Assembly: GCA_030278955.1 (NCBI GenBank)
Contig: JAOANR010000014.1
Span: 20,524,068 to 20,588,067, forward strand
Direction: 5' to 3'
Source of the DNA: Hygrophila difformis
Taxonomy: Eukaryota > Streptophyta > Magnoliopsida > Lamiales > Acanthaceae
DNA length: 64,000 bases
Shown: positions 22,125-34,117 of the stretch, piece by piece
Numbering within the stretch: position 1 is the stretch's first letter
How the letters are laid out: the number at the start of each line of letters is the position of its first letter
Position numbers and translations under genes: made by a program
The notes under the pieces: generated by a model
What the model was told of the DNA's origin: nothing
The model's database searches: none
What the model saw: the letters and a program-made list of their open reading frames with translations, nothing else

Positions 22125-23601
22125 TGATAGCTGTCGTCTAGCTACAAAAATAAATAATTCTACTCTTATAAAAATAAATAGATAGTGATGAGTAGAGTCA
22201 TCTCCTCAGGGATTCAAACGAAATATTAACTATGATTAACCACAATAATAAAATGGGGGTTTTGATTTTAACTAATGCTAAGAAAATAAAATAAAATAAA
22301 ATACAAGAATAAAATTAAATAAGCAGGAGAAGTCAGGACAAACTGGAAAGTATACGAAATCTAACAATGAGAAATACCTAGCTTAGGACTTGAACTCGCC
22401 GGATTGGAATTGGATTTATTGTTGATCATTGACAATTATTCCCTTAGCCCATTAAATAAATTAGTTATAGTCACTCGGCAACCGCTCCGTGACCAACTTT
22501 TCCTTACTTGATCGGTGAACAAGGCACGGTCGTTATTCACTTCCCTAACCGAATAAAGATCCTAGGTACGACCATAGAAGTACTTATCCGATTGCATTAA
22601 ACCCTAGAAAAGCCTAATTCAAAGGGATGAACCTACCTACGCGGTTGATTCTCTCAATTGATTCCATGATTCCCTAGAGCTTTAATTCTCTAGTTGTTAC
22701 TAAATTAGATTAAAGTGCAATTACACGGACACCAATCTAATTATAACGGTAAAATTCCTAAGCCAATCAACTATGTGCGCATCATAATCAATCACGATAA
22801 GAACTCATATCGTGAAAATAGAAATCATGAAAATACTTAATAGTAAAAGGAAATTAAACATTCAAAACATATCAAGCCTCACAACGGCAATCTAATCCCA
22901 ACACGGGGTTCAATCCTAAGCTAGATAAAAGTAACTACTCACTAAACATGAAAACAAGAACAAAACATAAAATAGTATTCATGACAAACTCAATGTGCTA
23001 AGGAAAATAGAAGTCCAAGAATCTCCAAGTCTCCAGCTGCGTCTCCCGTCTTCCAGGCCAAGTTGATATTCTCCAGTAACCAAGTCTTCTTCAAAACAAC
23101 AGCAACAAGATGATTTTAACCTCTCCCCAGTCCCAATTTTCGTCCAGCAGCAGCACCCGGAGAATAGGTAAGAAATTCCACCAAATCTACAAGTTTCATT
23201 CTTTTCCAATTTGTTTCCTTCTTTACAAAATCTTGATCTCTCTTTTGGAAACAAGTATCCCAGCCACAAGGTGCCTTCCAGGATCTCAATATATCTTGAA
23301 TTGAGTCTTGAAATTCGTCCACATCATCAGCCAATTCGCCCGGACACGTAAGCACTCGAGCTGGAAACACATCAGCATCAACCTTTGTACAGCAGCTCAG
23401 ACCACTCCTCTTGCGTATGGGCACACGTCCTGAAGCTTCTTCAAAATTAGCCCAATTTGATGTCTTTCTCAAGCCACGCTCCATATCCACTCACTTTAAT
23501 ACCTGAAATGCAAAATACTCCAATAAGACACCACAATGGATCAATACTCATCAATATACCCCATGGAATCATGTAATATAAGCACAAAATGATGGATACC
23601 A
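22125..23601 (-). repeat. 5' LTR of the Athila-like element
   Basis: About 1477 bp, nearly identical to 15222-17975 without the CACTA insert, with TG..CA ends in element orientation (TGGTATCCATC to GACAGCTATCA). It preserves the empty site tcctcagggattcaaacg for the CACTA insertion. Confidence 0.93.
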
Positions 23602-23647
23602 TTGGCTTCTCTTTTAAAGTTGTCTTTATCCATTGGCTTCTCTTATA

Positions 23648-23891
23648 CTCCCTCCGTATTCAAAAAATTTTAACATTCCTTATTTTCACGCAATCCCATA
23701 CACGTTTTTAAAGATTAATATCTCAAATTTTATAAAATAAAAAATTATAAAACTACGTGATTAGACGAATCTAACAAGATCTCACTTGATTATGTTTTAT
23801 CTTATGTAATTGTATTAAAAAGTCGAATCAAAGTTACTCAATTAATAGTGTTTACTATACAAGCGTTAACATGTTAAAAAAACGGAGGAAG
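23648..23891 (+). mobile_element. Stowaway-type MITE (family 1)
   Basis: Starts TA-ctccctccgtattc and ends aaacggaggaag. The interior carries the shared core (gacgaatctaacaagatctc, then tcttatgtaattgtatta, then gtcgaatcaaagtta). About 244 bp; it lies 46 bp right of the Athila-like element. Confidence 0.85.
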
Positions 23892-25438
23892 TCATTTGTT
23901 GCATTGGTCGTTTCCTTTACTTTTGTAGTAGGGCTCTTTCTCTATTGGAACAAACCCAACTTCATTATACATTGTTTTCAACGTTTCCATCGATCAAATA
24001 GAGTATATTTATTTTAGTTACATTGATAAAATAATAGAGTACTCTTTTACTTTTTAACTTTATTATGTTGACTCAATTTTATTTATAGAACTCTTATTTG
24101 TACATTTTTGAAAATATTAACCGTTAATCAAATGCATTACATCGGAGAACCAAAAATTTTGGAACATAAATAATGAGACAGACGAAGATGCTGTACTCCC
24201 TTGGAAATCCTTTAAAAGATTTGTGATAGATTTTTAGATACGAATTGAAGAGAGCGATTAATGGAGAAGTGTGTATTGAATAATGCGGGTAATTGGCCAG
24301 TTGTAGAGTGGGAGGAAAGTTGAGACATGAGAGACGCCATGTCGACATTCACATGAACATGTAATAGTAATAAATAAATGGACAACCTGATTTTAGTTTG
24401 GCGGTTGATGATGACAGTCACACAGCCTCCTATTGCATCCTGCAGACTCGATGCTCATCAGCTCCTCCTCCAATCCAGTACTCCCATTATTCCCATGCCC
24501 ACACGAATTGATGACTCCTGGCTGCAACAGTCCCCACGGACCCACTATGTATGTCTACAGTCTACGTGTGGCTTTCATTTCCCGACACGTGATGATTTGG
24601 ACACATACACTACTACACTACAGATATATGCATGGATATTTTGACAGTGCATGTGTGCAACAGTTGAGATCCAGTGATAAGGAGACCTTTCTGATAACTT
24701 ATTAGTTTCCCTTTCAATTCCTTCTTTCCATCTTTAGCAAGTTTTTCAACCATTTGTTTTGCACTGCATATGCATCCTTGTCAAGCTCAAGCATCATCTG
24801 CCAGGCTGCCACCCTTCAGTCCCTTCCAGGTTACCCCAACTTCTTGTGATAAAAACTCCATTAATTAAGGAAGGAGAAGAACTCACTCTCATCCAATCAT
24901 TTTTCTTTCTTTCTTTTTCCTTTTCATGTCTCTAACTAGGTATTTTCAAAATCTTGGCTTTTCGTATACCACTTGGGTATTTCGTATGTTTTCTTAGATT
25001 TTGATTTTTGTTATATCTTTTTTCTTTTTTTTGTCTTGCCTTCAACTTGATAAAAAGAAAGAAAAAATGGCTTTTATAAAATTTAATATCCCCTTAACTC
25101 ACACAATTAGGTTTATGCACTTTGTTCCTTTATCTTTTTGATATCTGAAATTAGGTTGCGTTTGGCAAAATATGCTAACGTTTAGTCGATATTTGTTTTG
25201 CACTTGCATACCTTACCCTATAATGTATACATATCCAAAACCCCATATATTAATTAAAATTGAAATACTTTCATAACATAGAGCAAATAAATTTAATTTC
25301 ATCAAGACACACAGTGGAACAACTTGCGATAAACAAGGACAGGAAATTTGATGCCAACCCTAACTTTTTTCATGCATACATTATCCGTGCCATGGGGGTG
25401 TATCACCCCTGGCCCACCACCCTATCAATGCCCCCATC
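23892..25438. other. Intergenic / upstream region of the DUF1677 gene
   Basis: No gene recognised. Short frames around 24124-24705 have no family resemblance. An ACGTG core (ccgacacgtgatg) lies near 24582. Pyrimidine-rich tracts occur at 24890-24950 and 25010-25050. Confidence 0.5.
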
Positions 25439-25448
25439 CCCATGCCTC

Positions 25449-25456
25449 TATAAATA
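25449..25456 (+). promoter_or_regulatory. TATA box of the DUF1677 gene
   Basis: TATAAATA in cctctataaatagccat, 83-90 bp upstream of the ATG at 25539. This spacing fits a 5' UTR of roughly 50-60 bp. Confidence 0.65.
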
Positions 25457-25538
25457 GCCATATAACAAACTCGAAACCCTTCGAATCAACTTTGACATTC
25501 ACTATAGAAAAAACCCTAAAAAAGATCTATCGAATCGA

Positions 25539-25979
25539 ATGGCCTCAGCAACCAGAAGAACCAGGAGACTATCCTTGGACATGATGGTCCAAAAGGCGGC
25601 GGCCGATATGTTCCCGGAGAGGAGCATATTCAAGTACATGGATCTCCGGTTCCCGAACCACCATCACGCGCCGGCCTCCAACGACATCAATGAGGTCAAG
25701 TGCGAGTGCTGTGGCCTGTCCGAGGATTGCACCGACGCCTACATCCGCCGCACAAGGGCGCGATTCTACGGGAAGTGGGTGTGCGGCCTCTGCTCGGAAG
25801 CCGTCAACGAAGAGTCCTACAAGCTTGGAGGCGTGCGCAACATCGTGTACGAAGAAGCCCTCGAGGCCCACATGAGCGTGTGCATGGAGTTCAACAAGAA
25901 AGTCCGTGTGAACCCCGCCATGTCGTTGGCGTACGCCATGACCCGACTCCTGAAATCGAGGTCCCAGAGGAACATGTGA
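25539..25979 (+). CDS. DUF1677 family protein
   Basis: Single-exon gene of 146 aa. The signature is CECCGLSEDCTDAYIRR (residues 55-71) and GKWVCGLCSEAVNEE (78-92). That gives a cysteine cluster CX1CCX5C and CX2C that could bind a metal, followed by an alpha-helical C-terminus (residues 98-146) with a basic end. The N-terminus is basic (RRTRRLS). The domain is plant-specific and its function is unknown; some members respond to stress or hormones, which this sequence cannot show. Codons are more GC-rich than the flanks. The start is supported by the TATA box at 25449 and A-rich context. No signal peptide or membrane segment was seen. Confidence 0.9.
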   Translation: MASATRRTRRLSLDMMVQKAAADMFPERSIFKYMDLRFPNHHHAPASNDINEVKCECCGLSEDCTDAYIRRTRARFYGKWVCGLCSEAVNEESYKLGGVRNIVYEEALEAHMSVCMEFNKKVRVNPAMSLAYAMTRLLKSRSQRNM

Positions 25980-27128
25980 TGACAAGTACTGCACCTCTTC
26001 ATTACATGTGATGGACTACCTAAGGGAGACAACTAACTATTCTATATATAGTAACACTATTTATATATATATATTATCTATCAAGAAAACGGAGGAAGTA
26101 TCTATCGATTTTTAAGGGTTTATTTACACCAATTCAACACAAGGAGGGTTCTTGGCCGAAGTCTTTCTGTAGTTGCTTTTAAGAGTGGGATGATGGTGAT
26201 GAGGCATTATTCGACTCTTGTTTTTGGGCTTCGGCTTTTGGCTTTGTGTTTTGTCTTGGTTTTCATTTTACCAGCCATTACTTGAAGATTGAGGGTGGCT
26301 GTGGCCTCTGCAGCTTATGCTTATATTGTATTTGTTTCTCAACAACTTTAGTATGTAATGTAATGTAAGTTCCCGGCGGCATATCGTCTGGTTTTTCAGT
26401 ATGGCATTTCTTTGTGCTAAGTTCTTGGTTAATGTTAAAATTTTAGGCTTTTTTGCATTATTTGAAAGCTATGATTAATAAAAGGGAAAAGTATGTGAAA
26501 ATCACATTGGATAGCAATTTAACGACTAAAATCGAGCTAATTAAAAAAATTGGCTCAAAGAATAAGGATTAAACAATATAGTTACGATGAAAATGTATGG
26601 TGTCTTATTTAAATTGGTGATAAAATCGAGCTAAACTGTATGTTTGGGATTGTTAAATTCAAATTTTAAATATATTCTTTGTTTATTCGTTTAATGTGCA
26701 TTGTGTTATTGTTTATTATGCACATATAGGGTTATTGCTTAATAATTAGGTAAGGGCATTGTTTATAATATGCGTAGGTATTGTTTAAAGTTGCAAATAT
26801 AACATTGTTTAAATGGGCTGATGGGCTCTTGCAAACACCACCTCGTCCGCTCTTTATCATCAACATCATCTCTCGTTTGTTTTCTTCAATGCTCATCCAA
26901 CTCCTGCTGCTATAAGATGTCCGACAACTCTCATTGCAACATATTAAAATTATTAATCATGATATCACCATCGGCTTCAAATCTGAAGTTGACGTTTCAC
27001 TGGACATTTATGTCATTTCTGTTTCAAAGTTTAATTAATATCTCACAAAGGTTAGCTCAATAGAGATGCGTTTATGATGTGGAAGATCAGATTAATTGCG
27101 ATCATAGAGTTTACTACGCAACCAACGC
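25980..27128. other. 3' flank of DUF1677 gene and AT-rich intergenic DNA
   Basis: The 3' UTR probably runs to about 26400. A solitary aaaacggaggaagtat near 26086 looks like one end of a lost Stowaway. The frame 26821-27063 has no recognised homology. From about 27060 the DNA is the internal remnant next to the copia LTR. Confidence 0.5.
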
Positions 27129-27140
27129 TTTGATACCAAT

Positions 27141-27532
27141 TGTTGTGGAAATCGGGTTAGTAACCTAAATGAATACCGGAGTAATGGAGCTATTAACTGA
27201 ACAATAAATTAAAGAGAACTGAGATTTAACGAGATTCAGTACAAACTTACCTACGTCCTTCGGGCCCCACCGAATTATTATTTCACCATCAGGGAAGAAA
27301 TATTACCAAAGGACTTTGGAAATAATTTCCTATCACACAAAAGCCACTCAACAAGGAAGACTTACAGTTACGTACGACTGTTCCGCCAAAAAAAAACAAG
27401 GAAGACTTACAGAAGCCATAAAAAAAACCTACACTCTCACATCAAGGCACTGCTTGTTTCCTTTGTAATTGGCTTTTGCTGTGAGCTTTTTACAAATGAT
27501 GAATGTCTAGTATTATAGACATATTGGCAACA
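27141..27532 (-). mobile_element. Copia-type LTR with adjacent primer-binding site (truncated element)
   Basis: The 392-bp segment starts TGTTGTGG and ends GGCAACA (TGTTG..CAACA ends in element orientation). Directly left is tttgatacca, the complement of the initiator-tRNA-Met primer-binding site. The element is therefore in minus orientation and only about 80 bp of interior remains. Confidence 0.7.
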
Positions 27533-27577
27533 GTAAAATGAAATATAAGTAGCAGATAAAATATGCCTTGCAAAAGC

Positions 27578-27719
27578 CGATTACCCAAGATTAATCCCTC
27601 GAGTATCTTCAGGGGCAATGAAGGGCGCATCTCTCAAAGTAGTTTTTGTATATACAAGGCTTGAATTCGAGACCTTGCTTAAGCGACTAGAGCCCCATCC
27701 ACTCAAACCAACTGTTGGT
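27578..27719 (-). mobile_element. tRNA-derived SINE (family 1), minus strand
   Basis: The reverse complement matches the SINE at 60553-60730: ttggtttgagtggatg (A-box region), then gcttaagcaaggtctcgaa with the B-box-like segment, then actcgaggga near the 3' end. It is more diverged, and the B-box reads aattcaagcc. Confidence 0.7.
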
Positions 27720-28084
27720 AAAAAAAATTTAGGCTACTTTTAATCACATCTAATAGTAAATAACCAAATTTTAAGAGAAAAAATAAGAATTTGTATAAAA
27801 ATAGGTTAATACTATATTATTTCAATTTTTAATGTAATTTTGTATATAAAAATAAGTGATTTTCTTTATATTTTGGGTGTTAATAGAATTTTGCATAATA
27901 CTTGTCAAATTTAATTTATATTTAACTTCATTTTGATTAATTTACTTGTAAATAAGTTTTTTTTAATTAATTTATTCAATTTATTCCTCATTCTGCCTTG
28001 CACTTGATTCAGACTTCCCCTCCAACTCATTTCCTGGCTAGTCATGTTCATGGCATTAAGATATAGTAAGAAGTGAATTTCAAG

Positions 28085-28345
28085 TTTGTCAATTTGCACA
28101 TTCTTCGTGAAGGGAATATGGTTGCAGACTCCTTAGCTAAGAGGGTCACGAATGGAGAACAGTTCTTTACAACTTGTGTCTTTTCGCCGGATGATGTGAA
28201 GCCACTCTTGGAAGCTGACGCACTCAGCACATGGTTCCCACGTCGCTAGCTGAATCACTTCCTTGAAGTTTTTTGTTCCTTCTTTTGATTTCTTTTTTCC
28301 TTTTTTCCTTTTTCCTGGCCTTGCATGGCTACCTAGCTAAAAAAA
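28085..28345 (+). pseudogene. LINE 3' end: RNase H C-terminus and UTR
   Basis: The plus frame reads ILREGNMVADSLAKR, then EQFFTTCVF and a stop at about 28247. This is the end of the RNase H domain attached to plant LINE-type reverse transcriptases (usual motif REGN..AD.LA). A pyrimidine-rich stretch and ctagctaaaaaaa follow, as a decayed 3' end. Confidence 0.7.
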
Positions 28346-28539
28346 TTTATTCCTCATTCTTATTATAATTAGAATAGAATTTATTCTGGACTATTAACTT
28401 AAGTAAAATTTTAATGAAATTAAGTACCCATTTTATGATAACCCTACCCTTAATCCACAATCCCAATCCCAAACCCATGACCCATAATTCAACCCGCAGC
28501 GCAATTTTACCCGAAAACCCGTCTTGTGAGGGGATGAGA

Positions 28540-28628
28540 AAAAAAACCGCAGATTAGGGTTTTGGGGTGGAGGCGGATCGAGGAGCAGAGTTGAAGCTTG
28601 AGGAAGTTGGAGAATTCGATTTACACAG
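28540..28628 (+). other. Probable 5' UTR exon of the mS23-like gene
   Basis: The stretch ends ttacacag|gtagca, a usable donor, and the coding exon is preceded by ttattgccag (acceptor at 29784-29785). This suggests a 5' UTR intron of about 1.15 kb. It is followed by GC-richer sequence around 28690-28800. The minus frame 28433-28927 is not considered real. Confidence 0.4.
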
Positions 28629-29810
28629 GTAGCATTATTTCCTTCTTTCCCCTTTCTTTCTCCCCCATTTTTTTCTTCCCCCTTCGAAATTGCAGCGGTG
28701 GCTGCTGTGGTGCCGCCGCCAGTTCGGGCGGTGACGGAACGGAGGCCATGGCAGTAGGCCCTGGCCATGAAGGTGGCGGCGCCTCTGCGTGACGCTGGAA
28801 CAGCGCAGCCCGCCTCCTTCCTCATTCCCTTTTTGTTCTCTTCTCTTTCTTTTGATGTTTGAAGATTGTGGCAGTGTTGGATGTTTGGGGATCGTGTTTT
28901 TGTTGATTGTTGAGGAATGTAGCTCATTGTTGTTTAATTTGGATTTGTTGGATGTTGATATTTTTTTATTGTCGGATACTTGGAAAATTCTTGAAGGTTG
29001 GCGTTTGTTGAATAAAATGGGTGATTTCGGACTGTTGAATAGTTTGGGGATTCTTGAATATGGATTAAAGGTTGAGTAATGTTAGTTTTGATTATTGTGT
29101 TAATTCTTGATTGAATAGAATAATTGAGTTGTTTGATGTTGGGTACCAGTTGATTAAATTTAAGAATTATTGAATTAATTGAGGTGTTGGGTCAGAAGAA
29201 TGTATTATTGATGGTTGTGTTGAAATTGAATTATAAAGATGGGTAGAAGATGAATAGATGATTGATTATTTTGTAGGATGGGTAGTTTGATATGAAAGTT
29301 GGGTATTTGAGTTTAATTGCTTAATTTGTGAATCTATGTATGTGAAATGGAATACATGTAGTGGTGAGTTTTGGGATGTTGAATATATTCTTGATTTTGT
29401 TTGGGCATTGTGGATTTGGTAATGAATTGTGGGAACTGGTAGATTAATTTATGAATGGATCCTTGGATTATTCGTTTGATTTATCATTTGTATGTACGTT
29501 TTCACTCAAAGAACCATTTAGAAATATATATACCTTGGTATTCTCCTTTCTGGGGGTTGTTGAATGAATAGATTTAACCCAGTGAACCACTGGTCCAGTT
29601 TAGTTTCTGGTCTGTTGGATTTTAAAGAATTCTCTCTGGAAACACATGTTGAACTGGTTGAGCTTCTTGTGGTCTACATGTGATAAAGGTGTCTGAATTT
29701 TGTTGTTTGTTCCTTTTACTATTGGCATTTCTGAATCCTCTTATTTTCATTATGCACTCTGATTGTGATCCATGCTTATTGCCAGATTGAAGAATTAAGC
29801 TCAAGAAACA

Positions 29811-31669
29811 ATGTCGTATATGAAAGGAGATTTGCTTGCCAAAACCCGCAAACTTGTTAAAGGGTTGGCCAAAGTAGAGCCTGTATGGCTCAAGGCTATG
29901 GAAAAGTGCATATTTCTGTGACCCCACTTGTGTTTTTGATTTTTTAGCCTGCTGAACTTGTAATTATAATTTTTGAAAAATCTTGATTTTTAATTCCTTG
30001 ATTCTGTGATTCTGTAATTTAGGGCTCCGCCTGCTACATTTCCTCGTGCAGAGAATAAGCTCAAACCAATAGTTTTGCCAGAGGATATCTATGTGAATAA
30101 GTTTTTCCAGAAGCACCCTGATTGTATGTATGAAGATGCTATCAAGTAAGTCTATCGTATTTATGCTTCTTATTTTGCTCTCACCTCCAATCTTAGTGAA
30201 GTTTGAGTTTGTTATTACAGAATTGATCTATGTTTCCAAAGGAATATAATTTACTGAGAACTGATAAGAGATGTGATTTTTACTTACTGTAATGGCAATT
30301 GTGTTTCTTCTCTAAACTGTAAATTAAATGCTTGTTAGCAATCCTTTTGGGCTGCTCATTTTGGAGGATTAGGTTGGATATCCCATGTTTTTTTTTTTTT
30401 TTTAATTATTAAGGATTAGAGCCCTCGGTTAATCATGGGCCCAATGTTATTGTTCTGAATTGGTGTGATTATGGAAGATGGAATTAATCCCATTGGGATT
30501 GATTAATTTAATCAATCTCATCCAACAAAGTGAACATCCCCTTGGAGTTTCTGAGTTATCATCTTCTGTTAAGAAAATAACTTGCTGATCCACTCCCAGA
30601 TGTTGGCTTTTGAATTATACTCTCTTTATTGTGGCACTTCACAGCTGGGCTCCAAAACCAACATGTAGCTGGAGACTGACTAGATCTTCTTGCAAACTTT
30701 AATAAGCGTTTTAACCATTTAACTGATTTGTGGTAGATTAGAAATTTAGAATGACACTTTTGTGCTATTATTGACTATAGATCAGATGCTAACGAAGGCA
30801 TTTGTCCCAATTTTCATCTTTCCGTGTTTAAGTTTTACTATTCCATTGGATGAAATGGCATTTAATGGGACATTAGTTCTTTGATTCAAATGATGGTACA
30901 ATGACTGGGATTGGGAATTTTACCCCTCAATCTTGTTCCAAAGGTCTTCATATATGGAAAGAAATTAGACAGATAGAAGACAGCTTGTTTTGATTTTAAT
31001 TTCTAGCAAGGATGTTTAGCTTGGTGTTGAGCAACAGAAACAGTCCATTCATGTATCAAAGTAGGTTATGCTAATTATTTCTACATTTCAACCCGCAGTT
31101 AGAGCAGCTTGTTTTGACTTTAATTTTTAATGATTGATTTTTAGCTCAAGCATTCAGCATTCAAAAGCCGTCCAGTCAAGTCTCAAAGCAGGACGTAATA
31201 ATTTGTTACATTTTCAACAGGATTTCCAGTTTTGATCCACCTGCAGCCCGTACGTTTGCTTGGAGAGTGCTTGACCTAAAGAGTCAGGGAGTCGGTGAGG
31301 AGGAAGCTATAGCTGTTGCTGATGTATGTGCTTTTCATTTATTTTCAAAGTCATTCTTTTGTGTCCCCAGAGGCTGACTAATTTTCTGCTGGACTTGAAT
31401 GGCTACCTTTTGTGTGCCAGATGGATTATCGTGCTGAAAGAAAGGCCAAAAAGAAGGCATATGCTCGACTGAAGCAAATTGCTCGACTTCAAGGGGAAAA
31501 GCTGCCACCAAATCCATATCCTAGTGCCATCAAGGAAATACAAGCTGAAGAAAGGAAGTTTGTGAATGACCGGTTCAATGATCCTCACACAATTGAAACC
31601 GTTAAGAGACTGAATCGGGAAAGAGCTGAACAGATGATGGAGAGAAGAGGAGGATTCATTGGTAGGTGA
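29811..31669 (+). CDS. Mitochondrial small ribosomal subunit protein mS23-like
   Basis: Four coding exons, 29811-29905, 30023-30145, 31221-31323 and 31421-31669, with GT..AG introns and exact phase (189 aa). The N-terminus MSYMKGDLLAKTRKLVKGLA and the blocks EPVWLKAMEKAPPATFPR, IVLPEDIYVNKFFQKHP, SFDPPAARTFAWRVLDLK and DYRAERKAKKKAYARLKQIAR match the plant mS23/MRP-S23 type as I recall it. The mid-region is strongly basic, as expected for an rRNA-binding ribosomal protein. Its role would be structural, in the mitochondrial small subunit. No cleavable presequence is obvious; the basic amphipathic N-terminus may serve for import. The family name is the least certain point; that this is a real gene is secure. 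Confidence 0.8.
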
Positions 31670-31905
31670 AGTGGCTGTAGGCTCCTCTATATATGCTTCC
31701 AAATCAAATCTTCGCTCAGTTGAACTATTATAGATTTTGATGATATATGGGACTGACCGATTATTTCCTGCTTATTACATTACGGTAACAATAATTCATA
31801 ATTGGATTGGATTGGCATATTGTTTTGACTTTTACCTAAAAAACATATGTGTATTTTTAATTTAAATAATATCTACTTTTGCTATCCATTTTCCCCCTGT
31901 CCTTC

Positions 31906-31908
<3 letters not shown>

Positions 31909-31940
<32 letters not shown>

Positions 31941-32760
31941 ATAGCCGAAGCCAAAAAACAAACAGGAAAAAGAAAAACCTAAAGAACAGACTGAAACATA
32001 AAAAACACGACACAATGTAGACTAAGTCAGATCCTCGGGAACCATATGCTGGACGCCATTTGCCGCCACAACCCAGATCACAAAATCAGGCGGGAACGCC
32101 AATGTTAAAGCCCTCTCCCATATGCCAATTGACCAGACATGTCCCCGATCACAAAATCAGACGGGAACGCTCATGTCAAAGCCCTCTCCCATATGCCAAT
32201 TGACCAGACGAGTAACCTGTTGCCTTGGCTGAGACAAAAAACGAGCCTGCTCCAATTCCGTTGCCAAAAAAAACCAATGTCCCTGGTGAGCAGCCAAGTA
32301 GATTTATGAATCCCACGAAATACTCTGGCATTATGCTCCAACCAAAGAAGCCAAACGGCCGCCAGGAAACTTTTACCATAACACAGAACCATCCCATGTA
32401 TACATTCAAGAATATCAATTTCAGGATAAGATCACAATCAGATAGAATTTCGATCTGGAGGACTTCCCAAACATATCTCACCCATGGGCAATAAAACAGA
32501 CAATGGGCGAGCACAAGGGAGTAGTAGCTAGGTTGCGGCTGTATCTCAGTGCATTAACCTGCAAAGCTCCATGAAAGATTAACCAAAGAAGAAACCATAT
32601 TTTCTCCGGGCAGTCAGCCATCCAAATCCACTTCCAAGAAATATCATAGGAGACGTTACCAGCAACAAATTCATAAGCAGACTTCACCGTGTAATTTTTT
32701 TAAACGGACCAAACAAGATCATCCCAACTCTGGGGGTAATCTGATGGAGAGAATTGTGCA
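31909..32760 (-). pseudogene. 5'-truncated LINE fragment with zf-RVT domain
   Basis: In minus orientation the fragment ends in a T tract (31909-31938), i.e. a poly(A) tail. The minus frames read SAYEFVAGNVSYDISWKWIW, then IWFLLWLIFHGALQVNALRY, then LAHCLFYCPWVRYVWEVL. These match the zinc-binding domain found after plant LINE reverse transcriptases, with frameshifts between the parts. It lies about 240 bp downstream of the mS23-like gene. A 32-bp-scale duplication of the cccgatcacaaaatcag type is seen near 32085 and 32145. Confidence 0.75.
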
Positions 32761-32840
32761 GTGGCTGAATGAAGATGTATTCTTCATACTTAAATAATCA
32801 AAACTCAGTAATATAAATTTTATGGTATGCTAAGTATATA

Positions 32841-33101
32841 CTACCTCCTTTTCTTATTTCCACGGACCCACATTTCACGCAATCCAATATATTTTTTTAA
32901 TCCTCAATAGCTCAAATTGCATACAAGTAAAAATTATGAAAATTTAATATTCTAAATCTATGCTATTAGACGAATTCAACAAGATTCCACTTACTATATT
33001 TTATCTTATATAATTATATTAAAAAGTCGAATCAAAATTACTTGATGAACGATGACAAAAGCCCATATGTGTCAGTGTCAATAAATAAGGAACGGAAGAA
33101 G
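32841..33101 (+). mobile_element. Stowaway-type MITE (family 1)
   Basis: Starts TA-ctacctccttttc and ends ggaacggaagaag-TA. The core is intact (gacgaattcaacaagattcc, then attttatcttatataatta). About 261 bp; its right end lies 9 bp from the LRR pseudogene. Confidence 0.85.
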
Positions 33102-33110
33102 TATATGATA

Positions 33111-33443
33111 ATGTCTTGAGTCTCTTGAGTTAGAAGGTCTTGAGTCATTGAAATATCTTCCCACATTATGTTTGCTTTCCGGTCTCAAGAAGCTCGAGGT
33201 TAAGGGGTGCGAGCAATTTGGAAGCAGCCCTGAGGATGGTTCTTTGAAGATTGTAGTGCGTCCCTTGAACACCTTCACGTATGGAATTATTGAATTTTAA
33301 TGGGATCCGTTCTCTCTTTCGCCACTCTTACCGAACTTTTTTCTAGTTTTTGATGCCATTGACACATTTCTTGAAGGAGGGCTGCCTACTCTTGCATTGA
33401 AAATATTGTCCCTACGGAACTGCAAAAATCTTGTGTCTTTGGC
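33111..33443 (+). pseudogene. LRR fragment of an NLR gene
   Basis: Matches 48399-48735 of the NLR gene closely (shared gagtctcttgagtt, attgaaatatcttcccaca, ggagggctgcctactc, ggaactgcaaaaatct). A deletion of about 12 bp, small insertions and shifts break the frame. It begins next to a Stowaway and stops abruptly at gtgtctttg, where MITE-like DNA starts. Similar LRR sequence may resume at 38392. Confidence 0.88.
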
Positions 33444-33737
33444 TGCGTTTCATAAACACAATAGCATTTAGCGTTTGAAATTAAAACTTTCTATAAATGA
33501 TAAATCATTTTCTTTCTATTAGACAAATTCTAAATTCCACTATTAAACTTTAAACCTTATTCTTCCCGCTTTTAACTTTTCAAATTTCACTATCTAAACT
33601 TCAATTATAAACTCAAACACAAAACACCATTCTTAAAAAATTATTCCAATTTAAAACTATTTTTCATCATTAATTTCAAATGTCAAACTCTAACTTCTAT
33701 ATTTCAAATTCTAATCTCTCGTTATTTTCCAAACATA
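33444..33737. mobile_element. Tourist-like MITE candidate
   Basis: Starts gctgcgtttcataaacac and ends ttttccaaacatag, flanked by TTG on both sides. The interior has repeated caaatttcactatctaaact-type words. The same repeat type appears around 39900-40015 and 41005-41050. Termini match weakly. Confidence 0.45.
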
Positions 33738-34117
33738 GTTGAAAATCTCTTCGTGTAACTAGTGATGGATACATAATTTTTTTCTAAAAGCGAAGTTGAA
33801 ATTATGGATAATATAGTGACAATATAAAAAGTTATTAAGAAAGTTAGGTTGGAATTGATAATATTAGTTTCACCATAAAAATTGAGTGGATGCACCAAGC
33901 CAGATATAAAAAAATTAAGCATAAAATAATAATTTCATTAATTTTAGTTGTCTAAGCACTGCCCTGTTGCTTGGTGACTTGTCACATTATCCCCCGCTCA
34001 ATCCCATGCACGTCCTTGTGCATCGTGCATTGTTGGCCCATCTGCAATCGTTAGACCTCCCGCGGCTTAATTATTAAAATAATACAGATAAAATATTCCG
34101 TTCCCAAAATGATACGA

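Larger units (their letters stand above)
15222..23601 (-). mobile_element. Athila-like Ty3/gypsy element, gag-pro only, with CACTA insert
   Basis: About 8.4 kb with two LTRs, a tRNA-Asp-type primer-binding site, gag and aspartic protease, and identical TTGGC target duplications at 15217-15221 and 23602-23606. The orientation is minus. A purine tract (revcomp of the ccccccacacc tract near 17978) abuts the 3' LTR. No reverse transcriptase, RNase H or integrase is visible in 17976-19720, so the element is non-autonomous, apparently by internal deletion. The LTRs differ by scattered substitutions and small indels, so the insertion is fairly recent. Confidence 0.92.

Noticed and set aside
25569..25994. 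Minus-strand 141-aa frame opposite the DUF1677 gene
   Set aside because: Shadow of a GC-rich coding exon; the plus frame has the conserved cysteine signature and a TATA box.
28433..28927. Minus-strand 164-aa frame
   Set aside because: Low-complexity, overlaps the likely 5' UTR exon of the mS23-like gene on the opposite strand, no recognised domain.
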